A stretch of DNA of 9,794 bases from Pseudomonadota bacterium (GTDB lineage: Bacteria > Pseudomonadota > Alphaproteobacteria > Rhizobiales > Xanthobacteraceae): the NCBI GenBank assembly GCA_021779635.1, contig JAJYAH010000198.1, forward strand, positions 1 to 9,794, in the 5' to 3' direction. This document shows, in pieces, positions 1 through 7,168 of the stretch (within the stretch, counting starts at the first letter, position 1; each line of letters starts with the position of its first letter). Below the pieces are notes generated by a model. The model saw only the letters and a list, made by a program, of their open reading frames with translations, did no database searches and was not told where the DNA came from. The translations under genes were made by a program, and so were the position numbers.

Positions 1-2502
1 GAAACTGTCGTTGTCGATACTGCCGGTGCCGCTAACCACGATAGTGCCGAGATTGCTGATCGCGCCACCGCTCAGCGCGACGCCGTCCAGCGTCAGGGTC
101 TGACCGCTGTCGACCAGGATCGTGCCGGTGTCCGTGATGCTGCCGCCGGAGATGCTGGTGCCGTCCAGCGTCAGGATCACGCCGCTGTCGACCTGGATGA
201 TGCCACTGGTATTGGTCAGCGTGTCGTCGAGCAGTTCGGCCGCCCCGGCCACTTCCAGCGTACCGTTGTTGGTGATCGTCCCCAGCGCCGAACCCGAGGC
301 GCCCTCGAGGGTGGCGCCCCCGGTCAGCTTCACCGTGTGGTCGAGCACGATCATGCCCTTGTCGGTGATGGCGGTGCCATTCACCGTCATGCCATCCAGC
401 GTCAGCGTCACGCCGGACTCGACCGTTGCCGCGCCGTTATTCAGCGCGGCGCCATCGTCGATCTTGCTGTTGCCGGTGACGTCGATCGTGTTGTTGTCGG
501 TGATGATGCCGCCATCGATGGCGGCGCCGTTCAGCTTCAGCGTAGCGCCGGGATCGATCTGAATAACGCCGCCGGAATTGGCGATCGCGACCTCAACATC
601 GAGCGTGCCGCCAACGACTTCGATCGTCCCCGAATTCGTAATCGAGCTTGTGCCAAGGAAGTCGCCGCCCTGGGCAAGCGTAATCAGGCCGCTATTCTGC
701 AGACTGGCCTCCTGCAGAATCTCCACCAGGCCACCGACGCTGAGATTTCCGAAATTCTCGAGGATCGCGTCGGCGCTTAGGCTGATGCCACCTGCGCCAA
801 CGGTCAGGCTATTGTAATTGATCAGCGTCGGCGAATTGGTGAATGGCGTCCCGTAATCATTCATCGTCAGCGAATTGGCAGACGCCGCAACGCCTCCATC
901 AGCCACAGACTTGATCGTGACCGGATAAAGCGGGGTCTGCCCTTGCAGCTGATTGGTGATGATAATGACATCGTCGCTGGCCGTTGGAACGGTTCCGGTT
1001 TCCCAGTTGTTCGCACCGTTCCAGTCCCCTGGTGCTAAGTCCGTCGGAGCCGTGGCCGTCGTTTCAACCCAGACGACGGCCGGCGGTTCTGAACCGGTAA
1101 TCGTGACGATGACCTTCTGACTGGAGGTCGCCCCCTGCGAATCCTTCACCGTCACGGAATAGGTGAGTGTAAGCGTGTCTCCGGCGGGCACGATATCGGC
1201 GTAGTAGGATGAAATGTCGGCCAGCGTCCATGTGATGGTGCCGGTGCCCGTTCCCGAGCTGTCGGTTGTCACGGTTGCGGAGAGGGCGCTCTCGAAAACC
1301 CCCATGGGGCGAGGGAATTTCGTTTCCAGCGCCTGCATATCAAGCGTCGCAATGCCAGTTCCGGAGAGCGTCGCGGCCGTCAGGTGCGTGGAAACCGTAT
1401 GGGTATCGGTCAGATCCGGGTCTTTGAATGTCAGCTTGTTGGTGGTCGGGCCCGCAGGCGGCAAATTGGGGCCGGGCGTGCCGGTGCCGACGTTGATGAA
1501 CGCGACTTTCTCCGGCCCGGTGGTGATGACCGGAGCGTCGTTGGTGCCGGTGATCGAGATCGTGAACGGCACAAGGGTCGCGAGGTTGCCGCCCGCGTAA
1601 TTCGAATCGACTTCCGCCATATAGGTCAGCGTCAGCGTCTCGCCGGCCGCGAGAAAATCAAAATCCTTGTCCCGGATGCTGTAGGTCCAGGTCGCCGTGC
1701 CGTTGTAGGTGTTGCCCGGGGCTTGCACCACGGCCAGCGGGACTTCCAACGCCTTAATATCGGCGAGCTGCTGTGCATTGAGCACGACGTTCTGCTGCTG
1801 CGCGTTCTGATAGGTGAACGAACTGAACGTCGCCTTCACCGTCGGCCGATCGCCGAGGTTGATGTCGGCAAAGCTGATCGTGCCGGACGCAGTATCGATG
1901 GCGGAACTGCCGGTGAGATGGGACCGCTCGGTCAGCAAACTGTCGGCCGTGATGACCACCGGCGGCTGATTGATATGCGGGAGCGCATTCGGGACGGCCG
2001 CCGCCGTGGAGGCAGACGTCCCGCTGATCAGGGTTGTCGGGCTGACGGTCAAAACCACCGCCGTCGGCGTCACTCCATTCGGCCATGGCGCCATTGGAAA
2101 TGTTTGCGGGATCAGCGTGTCGGTAAAATGAGTGAACGTCTGAGGATTCGTATTCGAGAATTTCAGGGTGAAGACATCGGTGATGAGCTTTTGCAGCTCG
2201 GGCGACAACGGCGAGTCCGAGAAGCTCACATTGTTGTTGCTGATGTGCACCTGCTGCCCGGCCTTATCGACAATCGCGATCGGAGCCAGCGTGTTCTTGT
2301 CGAACAGGATGTAGGAGCCCGTGGTGCCGTCCGGCTCGACCAGAACCTGGAATTTCGCCTCGGGCGTGCCGTTCTGGCCGGGAACGTCGAAGTCGATCTC
2401 GACCAGCACCGCGGTGCCGCGGATGCCCATGGTCGCGACCGGCGTGTCGATCTTCATGTCGCCATGCTTGGCGGTCTGGCCGGCGACAAACGAGATCGTT
2501 CC
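1..2502 (-). CDS. Continuation of the FecR/VCBS surface protein: end of FecR domain, two VCBS-like domains, beta-helix repeats (partial)
   Basis: This long open minus frame has no start of its own and runs off the left edge. From 2502 to about 2398 it gives the end of the FecR domain (GTISFVAGQTAKHGDMKIDT, then PVATMGIRGTAVLVEI). About 2395-1980 is a linker with an Ala-rich patch (STAAAVP). About 1965-1531 is a VCBS-like domain ending in the hallmark ITGTNDAP (1531-1551). About 1530-1090 is a second one (TFKDPDLTDTHTVS, TLTLTYSVTVKDSQG, ITGSEPP). About 1032-960 carries the DWNGANNW...GTVPTASDDV motif seen at the head of autotransporter-like or beta-helix passengers. From about 960 to 1 there are degenerate short repeats of the form LTLDG-SI-GG-ITD-GTI-V-SG, which predict a beta-solenoid. 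Ser, Thr, Asn and Gly dominate and no cysteine stands out, as in extracellular adhesins. The ligand and the C-terminal export signal are not visible. Confidence 0.75.
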
Positions 2503-3092
2503 GCCACCAGGCTGATCAGCGAGGAATTGTCCGACCCGTTGGGGTCGTAGACCATTTCGTTGAGCACCATGCGCGCATTCGCCGACAGGCCGAACACGGT
2601 GCCGTCGATGAAGGTGACGCCGAGCGTCGAACCGGAGCCGGACTGGACCACGTCGCCTTTTTCGACATTGTCGCCGTGGTTCAGGATGATCGAGACGCCG
2701 TTACGGATCGCGGTCGCGGTGCCGACGAGCTTGGTGACGTGTCCGATCACCTTGCCGGCGCCGGCGCTGCCATCGGCCTGCGCAAATTGGACATGGCCGG
2801 CCAGCGCGTTGATGACGTCGCCGGTGAGGTGGGCGCCGTCGGGCGACGCCAGCGCGGCGCGCTTTTCGCCCTTGAAGTAATCCTGCACGACCAGCTCGTG
2901 GTCGTCCCTGGAGAGGATCAGGTCGACGCCGGACCGCTTGAAGTCGCCGTGGAACAGTAAATCCGCGTCCGGAACGATGATGGCGTCCGACGGCGCGTGC
3001 GTGGACATCGAATCGACATGAAGACGGGCACCGGGATGAACACCCGAACCGTCGATATGCAGCTTGGAATCGAATTTGCCGACGAAATTCAA
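2454..3092 (-). CDS. N-terminal fragment of FecR-domain surface protein (212 aa, ends at frameshift)
   Basis: The frame opens directly after an in-frame TAA, so the earliest possible start is the TTG at 3092 (reads M-NFVGKF). The first in-frame ATG is at 3008 (MSTHAPSD). Neither has a clear Shine-Dalgarno. I prefer TTG because related proteins, as I recall them, carry a similar MN-VGKF beginning. Residues about 36-105 form a segment typical of these rhizobial proteins (IIVPDADLLFHGDFKRSGVD, then DYFKGEKRAALASPDGAHLT). Residues about 116-190 are a FecR-type domain (VIGHVTKLVGTATAIRNG, GDNVEKGDVVQSG, FIDGTVFGLSANARMVLNE). No signal peptide is visible, which fits export by a type I system with a C-terminal signal, but that end lies outside the window. 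The last 15 or so residues (ERSRLSPARPPSMAT) are out-of-frame sequence after the missing base and are not part of the domain. Confidence 0.7.
   Translation of the reverse strand: MNFVGKFDSKLHIDGSGVHPGARLHVDSMSTHAPSDAIIVPDADLLFHGDFKRSGVDLILSRDDHELVVQDYFKGEKRAALASPDGAHLTGDVINALAGHVQFAQADGSAGAGKVIGHVTKLVGTATAIRNGVSIILNHGDNVEKGDVVQSGSGSTLGVTFIDGTVFGLSANARMVLNEMVYDPNGSDNSSLISLVAERSRLSPARPPSMAT
2497..2508 (-). other. Frameshift site in the FecR domain
   Basis: On the minus strand the codons read CTG GTG GCG GAA CGA, giving LVAER and then a stop at 2454. One extra G after GCG would give GCG GGA ACG ATC TCG TTT, giving LVAGTISF, and the frame then runs on through the rest of the FecR domain and 2.5 kb more. 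The deficit falls in a short run, CC at 2501-2502 on the plus strand, where CCC is expected. A short run like this is a plausible place for either a one-base deletion or an under-called base. Confidence 0.75.
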
Positions 3093-3112
3093 TTAGCCAC
3101 CGCAATATGGTT

Positions 3113-3126
3113 AATAATTATATAAT
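3113..3126 (-). promoter_or_regulatory. AT-rich stretch, possible promoter of the FecR/VCBS gene
   Basis: Just upstream of the minus-strand gene is a run of almost pure A/T in an otherwise GC-rich window. It contains a perfect TATAAT on the minus strand (plus positions 3117-3122). A matching -35 at the usual distance is poor (CAAGCT at 3140-3145). The position, about 25 bp before the TTG, would give a very short leader. AT-richness also suits binding of a silencer or nucleoid protein. The call rests on composition and one hexamer. Confidence 0.3.
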
Positions 3127-3510
3127 ATTTCGCAGTCTAAGCTTGCATATCACCGGCGCGTGCGTTGCGAAACCATCTATTTGATTGAACAATTGTATTC
3201 GGCAGAACCACGACGCGATGTCTGATCTGCCGATTGCTCAGATTCCAGGATATTCAGCTTCCCGGTCGAAGTATATTGACGTTACGGAACCCGTCATTCC
3301 GGCCCGCCGATGTATTCCCGAGTAATAAACCTCGTGCCAATACTTGCAGTATCTTTCCCCTACAGCCCGTTGCAGGATTCTGCGTCAATGGCAGCGCCAA
3401 AACTGTGTTCCGGATAACAAATGGAACCATTCCGGCGAATTAGCCATATCGTGCGGAAATTGCCACAAGTCACAACAATCGAACGTCCTTTTCGGCCCCG
3501 CGAGGGGATT
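3127..3510. other. Intergenic stretch without a recognisable gene
   Basis: This is the main part of the roughly 600 bp gap between the divergent FecR/VCBS gene and the LapG-like gene. Short open frames occur on both strands, but none has a recognisable domain, codon-use signal or ribosome-binding site. I see no tRNA, strong hairpin or long repeat. The length suits two divergent promoters plus regulator sites for the flanking surface-protein and protease genes. Confidence 0.5.
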
Positions 3511-3539
3511 TTGGTCCTCGGGGCGGCGATGCATAAAAT
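3511..3539 (+). promoter_or_regulatory. Candidate sigma70-type promoter for the LapG-like peptidase gene
   Basis: TTGGTC (3511-3516) and TAAAAT (3534-3539) are separated by exactly 17 bp, with four of six and five of six matches to the housekeeping consensus. A start near 3546 would leave a leader of about 145 nt before the ATG at 3692. No operator was recognised. It is the best-looking promoter pair in this gap, judged by eye only. Confidence 0.35.
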
Positions 3540-3691
3540 TTTCAGCAAAATGGCGAGACGGATTTCAACCTGTTTCGTGCTTTTCGGCCCGGCGCAACCG
3601 GCCTTAAGCAGAGTAAAAGCCCCGCCGCCCATCATCCCCGACGAAACGATCCGGTCACGAGCTGGCTAATCAGCCTCGCCGATGCCCGGAC

Positions 3692-4525
3692 ATGGGGCGT
3701 CAGATGGGGATTCTCGGTCGCAGGCACGGATGGCGTGCCGTCATACTCGCATGGGGCATGGTCTGGTTCGCGCCGGCGGCTGACCTCCGGGCCGGCACGC
3801 TGGATAGCGCCGGAACACCGGAAGTCATCGACCGATCGGCCGAGCCGTTCGGACTATCCGCCTCCGTCCTGTCCGCGGGGGCCTTGCGGGAAAAATGGCG
3901 CGGCGTCGCGCGCAAGCTCGACGACGAAGGGGTGCAACTGGCGCTTTGCGATGGAGACCGCGAGCGCTGCGTGTCTCCGGCCGCGCTGCAATTGCTCGCG
4001 ATGGTCGACAATGCGAGAGTCCGCGACGGCCGCGCCCGCCTCGGCGAGATCAATCGCGCGATCAATCTTGCGATCCGCCCGATGAGCGATCTTGCTCAAT
4101 ATGGCGAGATCGACGTCTGGAGTTCACCGCTGGCCACCTTCGCGCATGGCGCCGGCGATTGCGAAGACTATGCGATCGCAAAGTTCGTCGCCTTGCGTCT
4201 GGCCGGCGTCGCCCCCGGCGATCTGCGGATCGTGATCATGCACGACACCATCCGCGGCGAGGACCATGCCGTTGCCGCCGCGCGGCTGGGTGGGCATTGG
4301 CTGACGCTGGATAATCGCCGGATGGCGATGATCGAGGACGCGCAGGTCAGGAACTACCGGCCGACCTTTGTGATCGATCAATACGGCATCATGCAGTATG
4401 TCGATGCGCCGCTGCTGGCTGGCCTGCCGGGCTCGGCTCCTGCCCCGGCGAATCTTGCTCCGACGGATCTCGCTCGGTCGGCCACGCTGAATGCCGAGCC
4501 CGGCTTGATCTCACCTTTCAACTGA
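3692..4525 (+). CDS. LapG-like transglutaminase-like cysteine peptidase, exported (277 aa)
   Basis: This is a bacterial transglutaminase-like cysteine peptidase (Peptidase_C93, formerly DUF920), the family of LapG. LapG is a periplasmic, calcium-dependent protease that cuts LapA-type adhesins near their N-terminus and releases biofilm cells. The triad is visible: Cys157 in GAGDCEDYA, His192 in GEDHAV and Asp207 in LTLDNR. Acidic residues beside the Cys (D156, E158, D159) suit the calcium site known in LapG. Residues 1 to about 35 form a signal peptide: Arg-rich start, AVILAWGMVWFAPAA core, then a cut near LRAG. ATG at 3692 gives 277 residues, and an ATG at 3704 in the same frame is equally possible. 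The C-terminal 35 residues are Ala/Pro-rich and poorly conserved in type. It is divergent from the giant surface protein gene, a likely substrate by position. No LapD-like regulator is in the window. Confidence 0.9.
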   Translation: MGRQMGILGRRHGWRAVILAWGMVWFAPAADLRAGTLDSAGTPEVIDRSAEPFGLSASVLSAGALREKWRGVARKLDDEGVQLALCDGDRERCVSPAALQLLAMVDNARVRDGRARLGEINRAINLAIRPMSDLAQYGEIDVWSSPLATFAHGAGDCEDYAIAKFVALRLAGVAPGDLRIVIMHDTIRGEDHAVAAARLGGHWLTLDNRRMAMIEDAQVRNYRPTFVIDQYGIMQYVDAPLLAGLPGSAPAPANLAPTDLARSATLNAEPGLISPFN

Positions 4526-4843
4526 AACGTTTCCGTCTGCGATCGGATCGGCACGGCCCCGTTTCATTGAACGTCCGTCGTCGCATCGGGATTACGGCGG
4601 TAGCCAATTTTTTCATGGCCAATGGCGTTCCTGAGCGCCGGGATAATTCGACCAGCGGTCATTCAAAAGGCCGATGCAACGAATAGACACATATCGTCGT
4701 TAAGTCGTCATTTTGACCGGTTCCCGCCCACACAACAAGCATCGGGCGGCCCATTTGACTTGGGCCGATCTCTCGTTCTACTAACATGGGTCAGCTTGTC
4801 CGGGCTGAATGATCGCGCACGCGAGAGCAGTAGCGAGCACAGT
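4526..4843. other. Intergenic stretch before the lipid-gene cluster
   Basis: An open frame extends upstream from the Mpo1-like gene to an ATG at 4622, but its translation (Arg/Ser-rich, no domain) does not look like protein and lies outside the family's usual N-terminus. I see no convincing terminator behind the peptidase gene and no RNA gene. A promoter candidate at 4755-4783 is listed separately. Confidence 0.5.
4755..4783 (+). promoter_or_regulatory. Candidate promoter of the Mpo1-SDR-methyltransferase operon
   Basis: TTGACT (4755-4760, five of six to the -35 consensus) is followed after 17 bp by CTACTA (4778-4783), a weak -10 of the looser alphaproteobacterial kind. Transcription would start near 4790, about 55 nt before the ATG at 4844. 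This agrees with choosing that ATG over the one at 4622. The -10 is weak, so the call is tentative. Confidence 0.35.
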
Positions 4844-5407
4844 ATGAATGGCTATTTTAGACGCCAACTTGCGGATTACGTTGAATATCATCGCGATCCC
4901 TGGAACTGCGCGATGCACGTCTTCGGCATCGTATTCTTGTTTCTGGCCGCGGTTCTCCCCCTCAGCACGTGGACCGTCCATCCATTTGGCGTGCAGACCA
5001 CCGCGGCGACGATTTCGGTTGTGCCGGTCCTGATCTACTGGCTGCTGCTCGATACCGCGCTCGGAACAGCCATCCTCGGCGCTGCCGTGCTGTTGCTGGT
5101 AGCCGCAGCGACAATCGTGAGCCATTCGAGCGCTGCCACCATGTGGTCGATTACCGGCATCTTGATTGTCGTCGGCTTCGCCGTGCAGACTATCGGACAT
5201 CAGGTGTTCGAACGCCGAAAGCCGGCGCTGCTGGACAATCCGCCTCATTTGCTGCTCGGACCGACATTCGTGATGGCGAAACTGTTCATCGCGCTCGGCT
5301 TCCGGCATGATCTCGCCGCGATCATCCAACAGGTTCCGCAACAGGCACAGCAAAGCTCTTCGCTTTATCCCGGGGAACGCCAGGGCGAGGCGCATCCGCA
5401 CTCATGA
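4844..5407 (+). CDS. Mpo1-like (DUF962/YGL010w family) integral membrane protein (187 aa)
   Basis: Yeast Mpo1 is an Fe(II)-dependent dioxygenase of the ER that shortens 2-hydroxy fatty acids by one carbon, and bacterial members are mostly uncharacterised. The family's histidine motifs are present: YHRDPWNCAMHVFG (H16, N21, H25) near the N-terminus, and TIGHQVFERRKPAL (H119, E123, P127) after the membrane part. Four hydrophobic segments lie at about residues 25-42, 55-70, 72-92 and 100-117. The start is ATG 4844 (MNGYFRRQLADYVEYHRDPW), because the conserved core begins here; an upstream in-frame ATG at 4622 would add 74 residues unlike the family. The Shine-Dalgarno is weak. The stop overlaps the next ATG (ATGA at 5404-5407), so translation of the two is probably coupled. 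Fatty-acid oxidation is inferred from the family. Confidence 0.85.
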   Translation: MNGYFRRQLADYVEYHRDPWNCAMHVFGIVFLFLAAVLPLSTWTVHPFGVQTTAATISVVPVLIYWLLLDTALGTAILGAAVLLLVAAATIVSHSSAATMWSITGILIVVGFAVQTIGHQVFERRKPALLDNPPHLLLGPTFVMAKLFIALGFRHDLAAIIQQVPQQAQQSSSLYPGERQGEAHPHS

Positions 5408-6477
5408 CACGGATACTTGTCACTGGCGGCACCGGCTTCATCGGACAGCATCTGGTAGCGACGCTCGCGGCGCAGGGCCAACGGGTGCGGGTTCTCGATC
5501 TGCGGCCGCCGGGGCGCGCCTTGCCGGACGTGCACTATGTCGAAGGCTCGGTGCTTGATCCGGACCTCGTGGATCACGCGTTGGAGGGCGTCGAGCAGGT
5601 TTATCACCTCGCAGGCCTGCCCGGCATGTGGACGCCGCGCAAGAAGGATTTCCAAGCCGTCAATTGCGACGGCACACAGATCGTCATCGCGGCCGCGCGC
5701 AAGCGAGGCGTTGCACGGTTCCTGCACTGCTCGACGGAATCGATTCTTTTCCATCCTTCGCCCTCGGAAAATGCCGTTGCGGAAAACGCCTCGCTGTCAG
5801 CCAACGACATGCCGGGCCCGTATACGCGCTCGAAATTGCTCGCGGAGAAGCTGGCGGCGCAAGCCGCGGCGTCCGGTTTTCCGGTGATCATCGGCTGTCC
5901 GACGATGCCGATCGGACCTCATGATCACAGCCTCACTCCGCCAGCGGCCATGCTCCGGCACTTTCTCGGCGAGCGTCTTCAATTGTATCTCGACTTTATC
6001 GTCAACCTCGTCGACGTGCGCGATGCCGCGGCGGGGTTGGTTCTCGCCATGGAACATGGACAGGTTGGACATCGCTATATTCTCGGCGGCGAAAGCATTC
6101 CGCTGAAGAAAGTTCTTCAGCTGATGGCGGCAATCAGCGGCCGCCGCAGTCTGTTGATTCCGGTTTCCGGCCGCGCCTCGCGAATGACCACCGCTGTAAT
6201 GGAGTTCGTCGCCGATCACGTGACCGGCCGTCCTCCCTCCGGCACCGTCGAGGGAGTCCGGATCGCGTTGCGGGCGCGAGCACTGTCGATCGAAAAGGCG
6301 CAGCGCGAACTCGGCTACACGCCCCGGCCGATCGAGCCCGCATTGCGGGATACCATTGCTTTTCTGCTCGGTGCCGGCGGCCATCCCGAGGGATTTGGTC
6401 CAGGCCAGATCAATCCAGGTCTTAATCCAGGTCAGTCCTCGGCGTATTCAACGGTCTCGCCGGAGTTGCCAGGTTGA
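5404..6477 (+). CDS. Extended SDR, NAD(P)-dependent epimerase/dehydratase or 3beta-HSD-like dehydrogenase (357 aa)
   Basis: This is a Rossmann-fold extended short-chain dehydrogenase. The nucleotide-binding TGGTGFIGQ loop is at residues 7-15, and acidic Asp32 at the end of beta-2 (RVLDLR) favours NAD over NADP. VYHLAG is at 67-71. The catalytic residues are S110/T111 and Y140-x-x-x-K144 (PYTRSK). VNLVDVRDAA and GHRYILGGE are the later landmarks of the family. The sequence resembles both the HpnA-type sugar epimerases and the 3-beta-hydroxysteroid or sterol dehydrogenase group, and the substrate cannot be told from the sequence. Being coupled to an Mpo1-like gene and followed by a membrane methyltransferase makes a lipid substrate more likely than a sugar nucleotide. 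The last 25 or so residues form an unusual Gly/Pro/Asn/Gln-rich tail (PGQINPGLNPGQ) encoded partly by a 12-bp repeat and probably not part of the fold. Confidence 0.88.
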   Translation: MTRILVTGGTGFIGQHLVATLAAQGQRVRVLDLRPPGRALPDVHYVEGSVLDPDLVDHALEGVEQVYHLAGLPGMWTPRKKDFQAVNCDGTQIVIAAARKRGVARFLHCSTESILFHPSPSENAVAENASLSANDMPGPYTRSKLLAEKLAAQAAASGFPVIIGCPTMPIGPHDHSLTPPAAMLRHFLGERLQLYLDFIVNLVDVRDAAAGLVLAMEHGQVGHRYILGGESIPLKKVLQLMAAISGRRSLLIPVSGRASRMTTAVMEFVADHVTGRPPSGTVEGVRIALRARALSIEKAQRELGYTPRPIEPALRDTIAFLLGAGGHPEGFGPGQINPGLNPGQSSAYSTVSPELPG

Positions 6478-6503
6478 TGCAATCCGGTCATATATCCTGA
6501 GAC

Positions 6504-7130
6504 ATGCTTGATAAACTGCACCCATTTCTAGCCTTCTTCTGGAGTGGCTGGACCGCCACCTGGCCCACGCAATTGCTGGCGCTGATCTGGCTCGCATGGC
6601 TTGTGAGCTGGGGGGTGGGATCGTTCTTTTCCGGCCGAACGGAAAAGCACGTCATGACCTGGGACTCGCGGGCCTATCGCCTGCCCATACTCGTGGGCGC
6701 CGTGCTGCTGACGCCCTGGACCGCCCAGGTCCTCGGGGAACAGCCGCTCTGGAATGTCGGCAAGGGCGGTACCTACCTGCTGGCGGCTCTGACCCTCGCA
6801 GGTACGCTGTTCACCTGGTGGGCGCGAATTCATCTCGGACGCTTCTGGTCGAACGCGATCACGCGCAAGGAAGGCCACCGGGTCATCGACACCGGCCCCT
6901 ACGGGCTGGTTCGTCACCCGATCTATACCGGGCTGATCGGCGCCATGCTGGCGACGGGCATCGCGGTCGGAACGATCACCGCACTGCTCGGCACGCTGCT
7001 GATCACGTTCGGGCTTTGGCAGAAGGCCCGGATGGAAGAAGGCTTTCTGACAACGGAACTCGGTGCGGATGCCTACGGTCCTTACTGCCGCCGCGTTCCA
7101 ATGCTGATCCCGTTCCTGCCGCAACGCTGA
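6504..7130 (+). CDS. Isoprenylcysteine carboxyl methyltransferase (ICMT/PEMT)-like membrane protein (208 aa)
   Basis: This is an integral membrane, SAM-dependent methyltransferase-like protein of the ICMT/phospholipid methyltransferase superfamily. Hydrophobic segments lie at about residues 8-40, 60-80, 90-108 and 140-172. The signature is in the C-terminal half: GPYGLVRHPIYTG at 131-143, with the conserved Arg-His-Pro, then EEGFL with paired Glu 178-179, and AYGPYCRRVPMLIPFLP close to the end. In ICMT these parts build the SAM pocket and bring the carboxylate of the substrate to it. Bacteria lack prenylated CAAX proteins, so the substrate here is unknown; a lipid acid, quinone or polyketide-like acid is possible. 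The gene starts 26 bp behind the SDR gene with no terminator between, so it very likely shares its transcript. The ribosome-binding site is poor. Confidence 0.87.
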   Translation: MLDKLHPFLAFFWSGWTATWPTQLLALIWLAWLVSWGVGSFFSGRTEKHVMTWDSRAYRLPILVGAVLLTPWTAQVLGEQPLWNVGKGGTYLLAALTLAGTLFTWWARIHLGRFWSNAITRKEGHRVIDTGPYGLVRHPIYTGLIGAMLATGIAVGTITALLGTLLITFGLWQKARMEEGFLTTELGADAYGPYCRRVPMLIPFLPQR

Positions 7131-7147
7131 ACACCTGCCGCGAACGC

Positions 7148-7168
7148 CGCTGATCCGCGATATCAGCG
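7148..7168. terminator. Small hairpin between convergent genes, possible two-way terminator
   Basis: A perfect 7-bp stem, CGCTGAT (7148-7154) with ATCAGCG (7162-7168), has a 7-nt loop. It sits between the converging methyltransferase and LysM-hydrolase genes and overlaps the stop codon of the latter. No T-run follows on either strand, so an intrinsic terminator is doubtful. Confidence 0.2.

Larger units (their letters stand above)
1..3092 (-). pseudogene. Giant FecR/VCBS repeat surface protein gene, frameshifted, 3' part outside window
   Basis: This entry describes the whole gene, and its two reading frames are listed separately. Read from 3092 leftwards it would encode about 1,030 residues before the window ends, and it has no stop at the left edge. 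The N-terminal frame stops at 2454. The frame one base away is open from 2700 to 1 and carries the exact continuation of the FecR domain, so a single missing base near 2501 explains the break. The rest of the long frame shows no decay: not one in-frame stop in 2.5 kb. The break is therefore either very recent, a phase-variable site, or a sequencing or assembly error. Proteins of this layout in rhizobia are large secreted or surface-attached adhesins. I infer that role from the domains. A functional reading with the base restored is quite possible. Confidence 0.75.

Noticed and set aside
82..540. CRISPR-like spaced repeats
   Set aside because: Spacings are unequal (78, 231, 135), copies are diverged, and the repeats lie in frame inside a coding region as protein repeats.
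1384..2550. 388-codon plus-strand open frame, and further plus frames at 122-562, 337-780 and 1214-1600
   Set aside because: They are antisense to the FecR/VCBS gene. Their translations are Arg/Asp- or Ser/Val/Pro-biased without domains, while the minus frame shows continuous VCBS and FecR motifs.
3421..3669. 82-codon plus-strand open frame (and a 91-codon minus frame at 3360-3635) in the large gap
   Set aside because: Neither has a recognised domain, ribosome-binding site or coding-like composition.
4524..4565. GAAACG...CGTTTC pairing behind the LapG-like gene as a terminator
   Set aside because: The stem is only 6 bp with a loop of about 30 nt and has no T-run after it.
4622..4843. N-terminal extension of the Mpo1-like protein to an ATG at 4622
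   Set aside because: The added 74 residues are unlike the family, the conserved core begins at 4844, and the best promoter candidate lies downstream of 4622.
5404..6477. Naming the SDR hpnA (hopanoid-associated sugar epimerase)
   Set aside because: It resembles that family, but no hopanoid genes are nearby and the active-site marks are shared by many extended SDRs, so no symbol is given.
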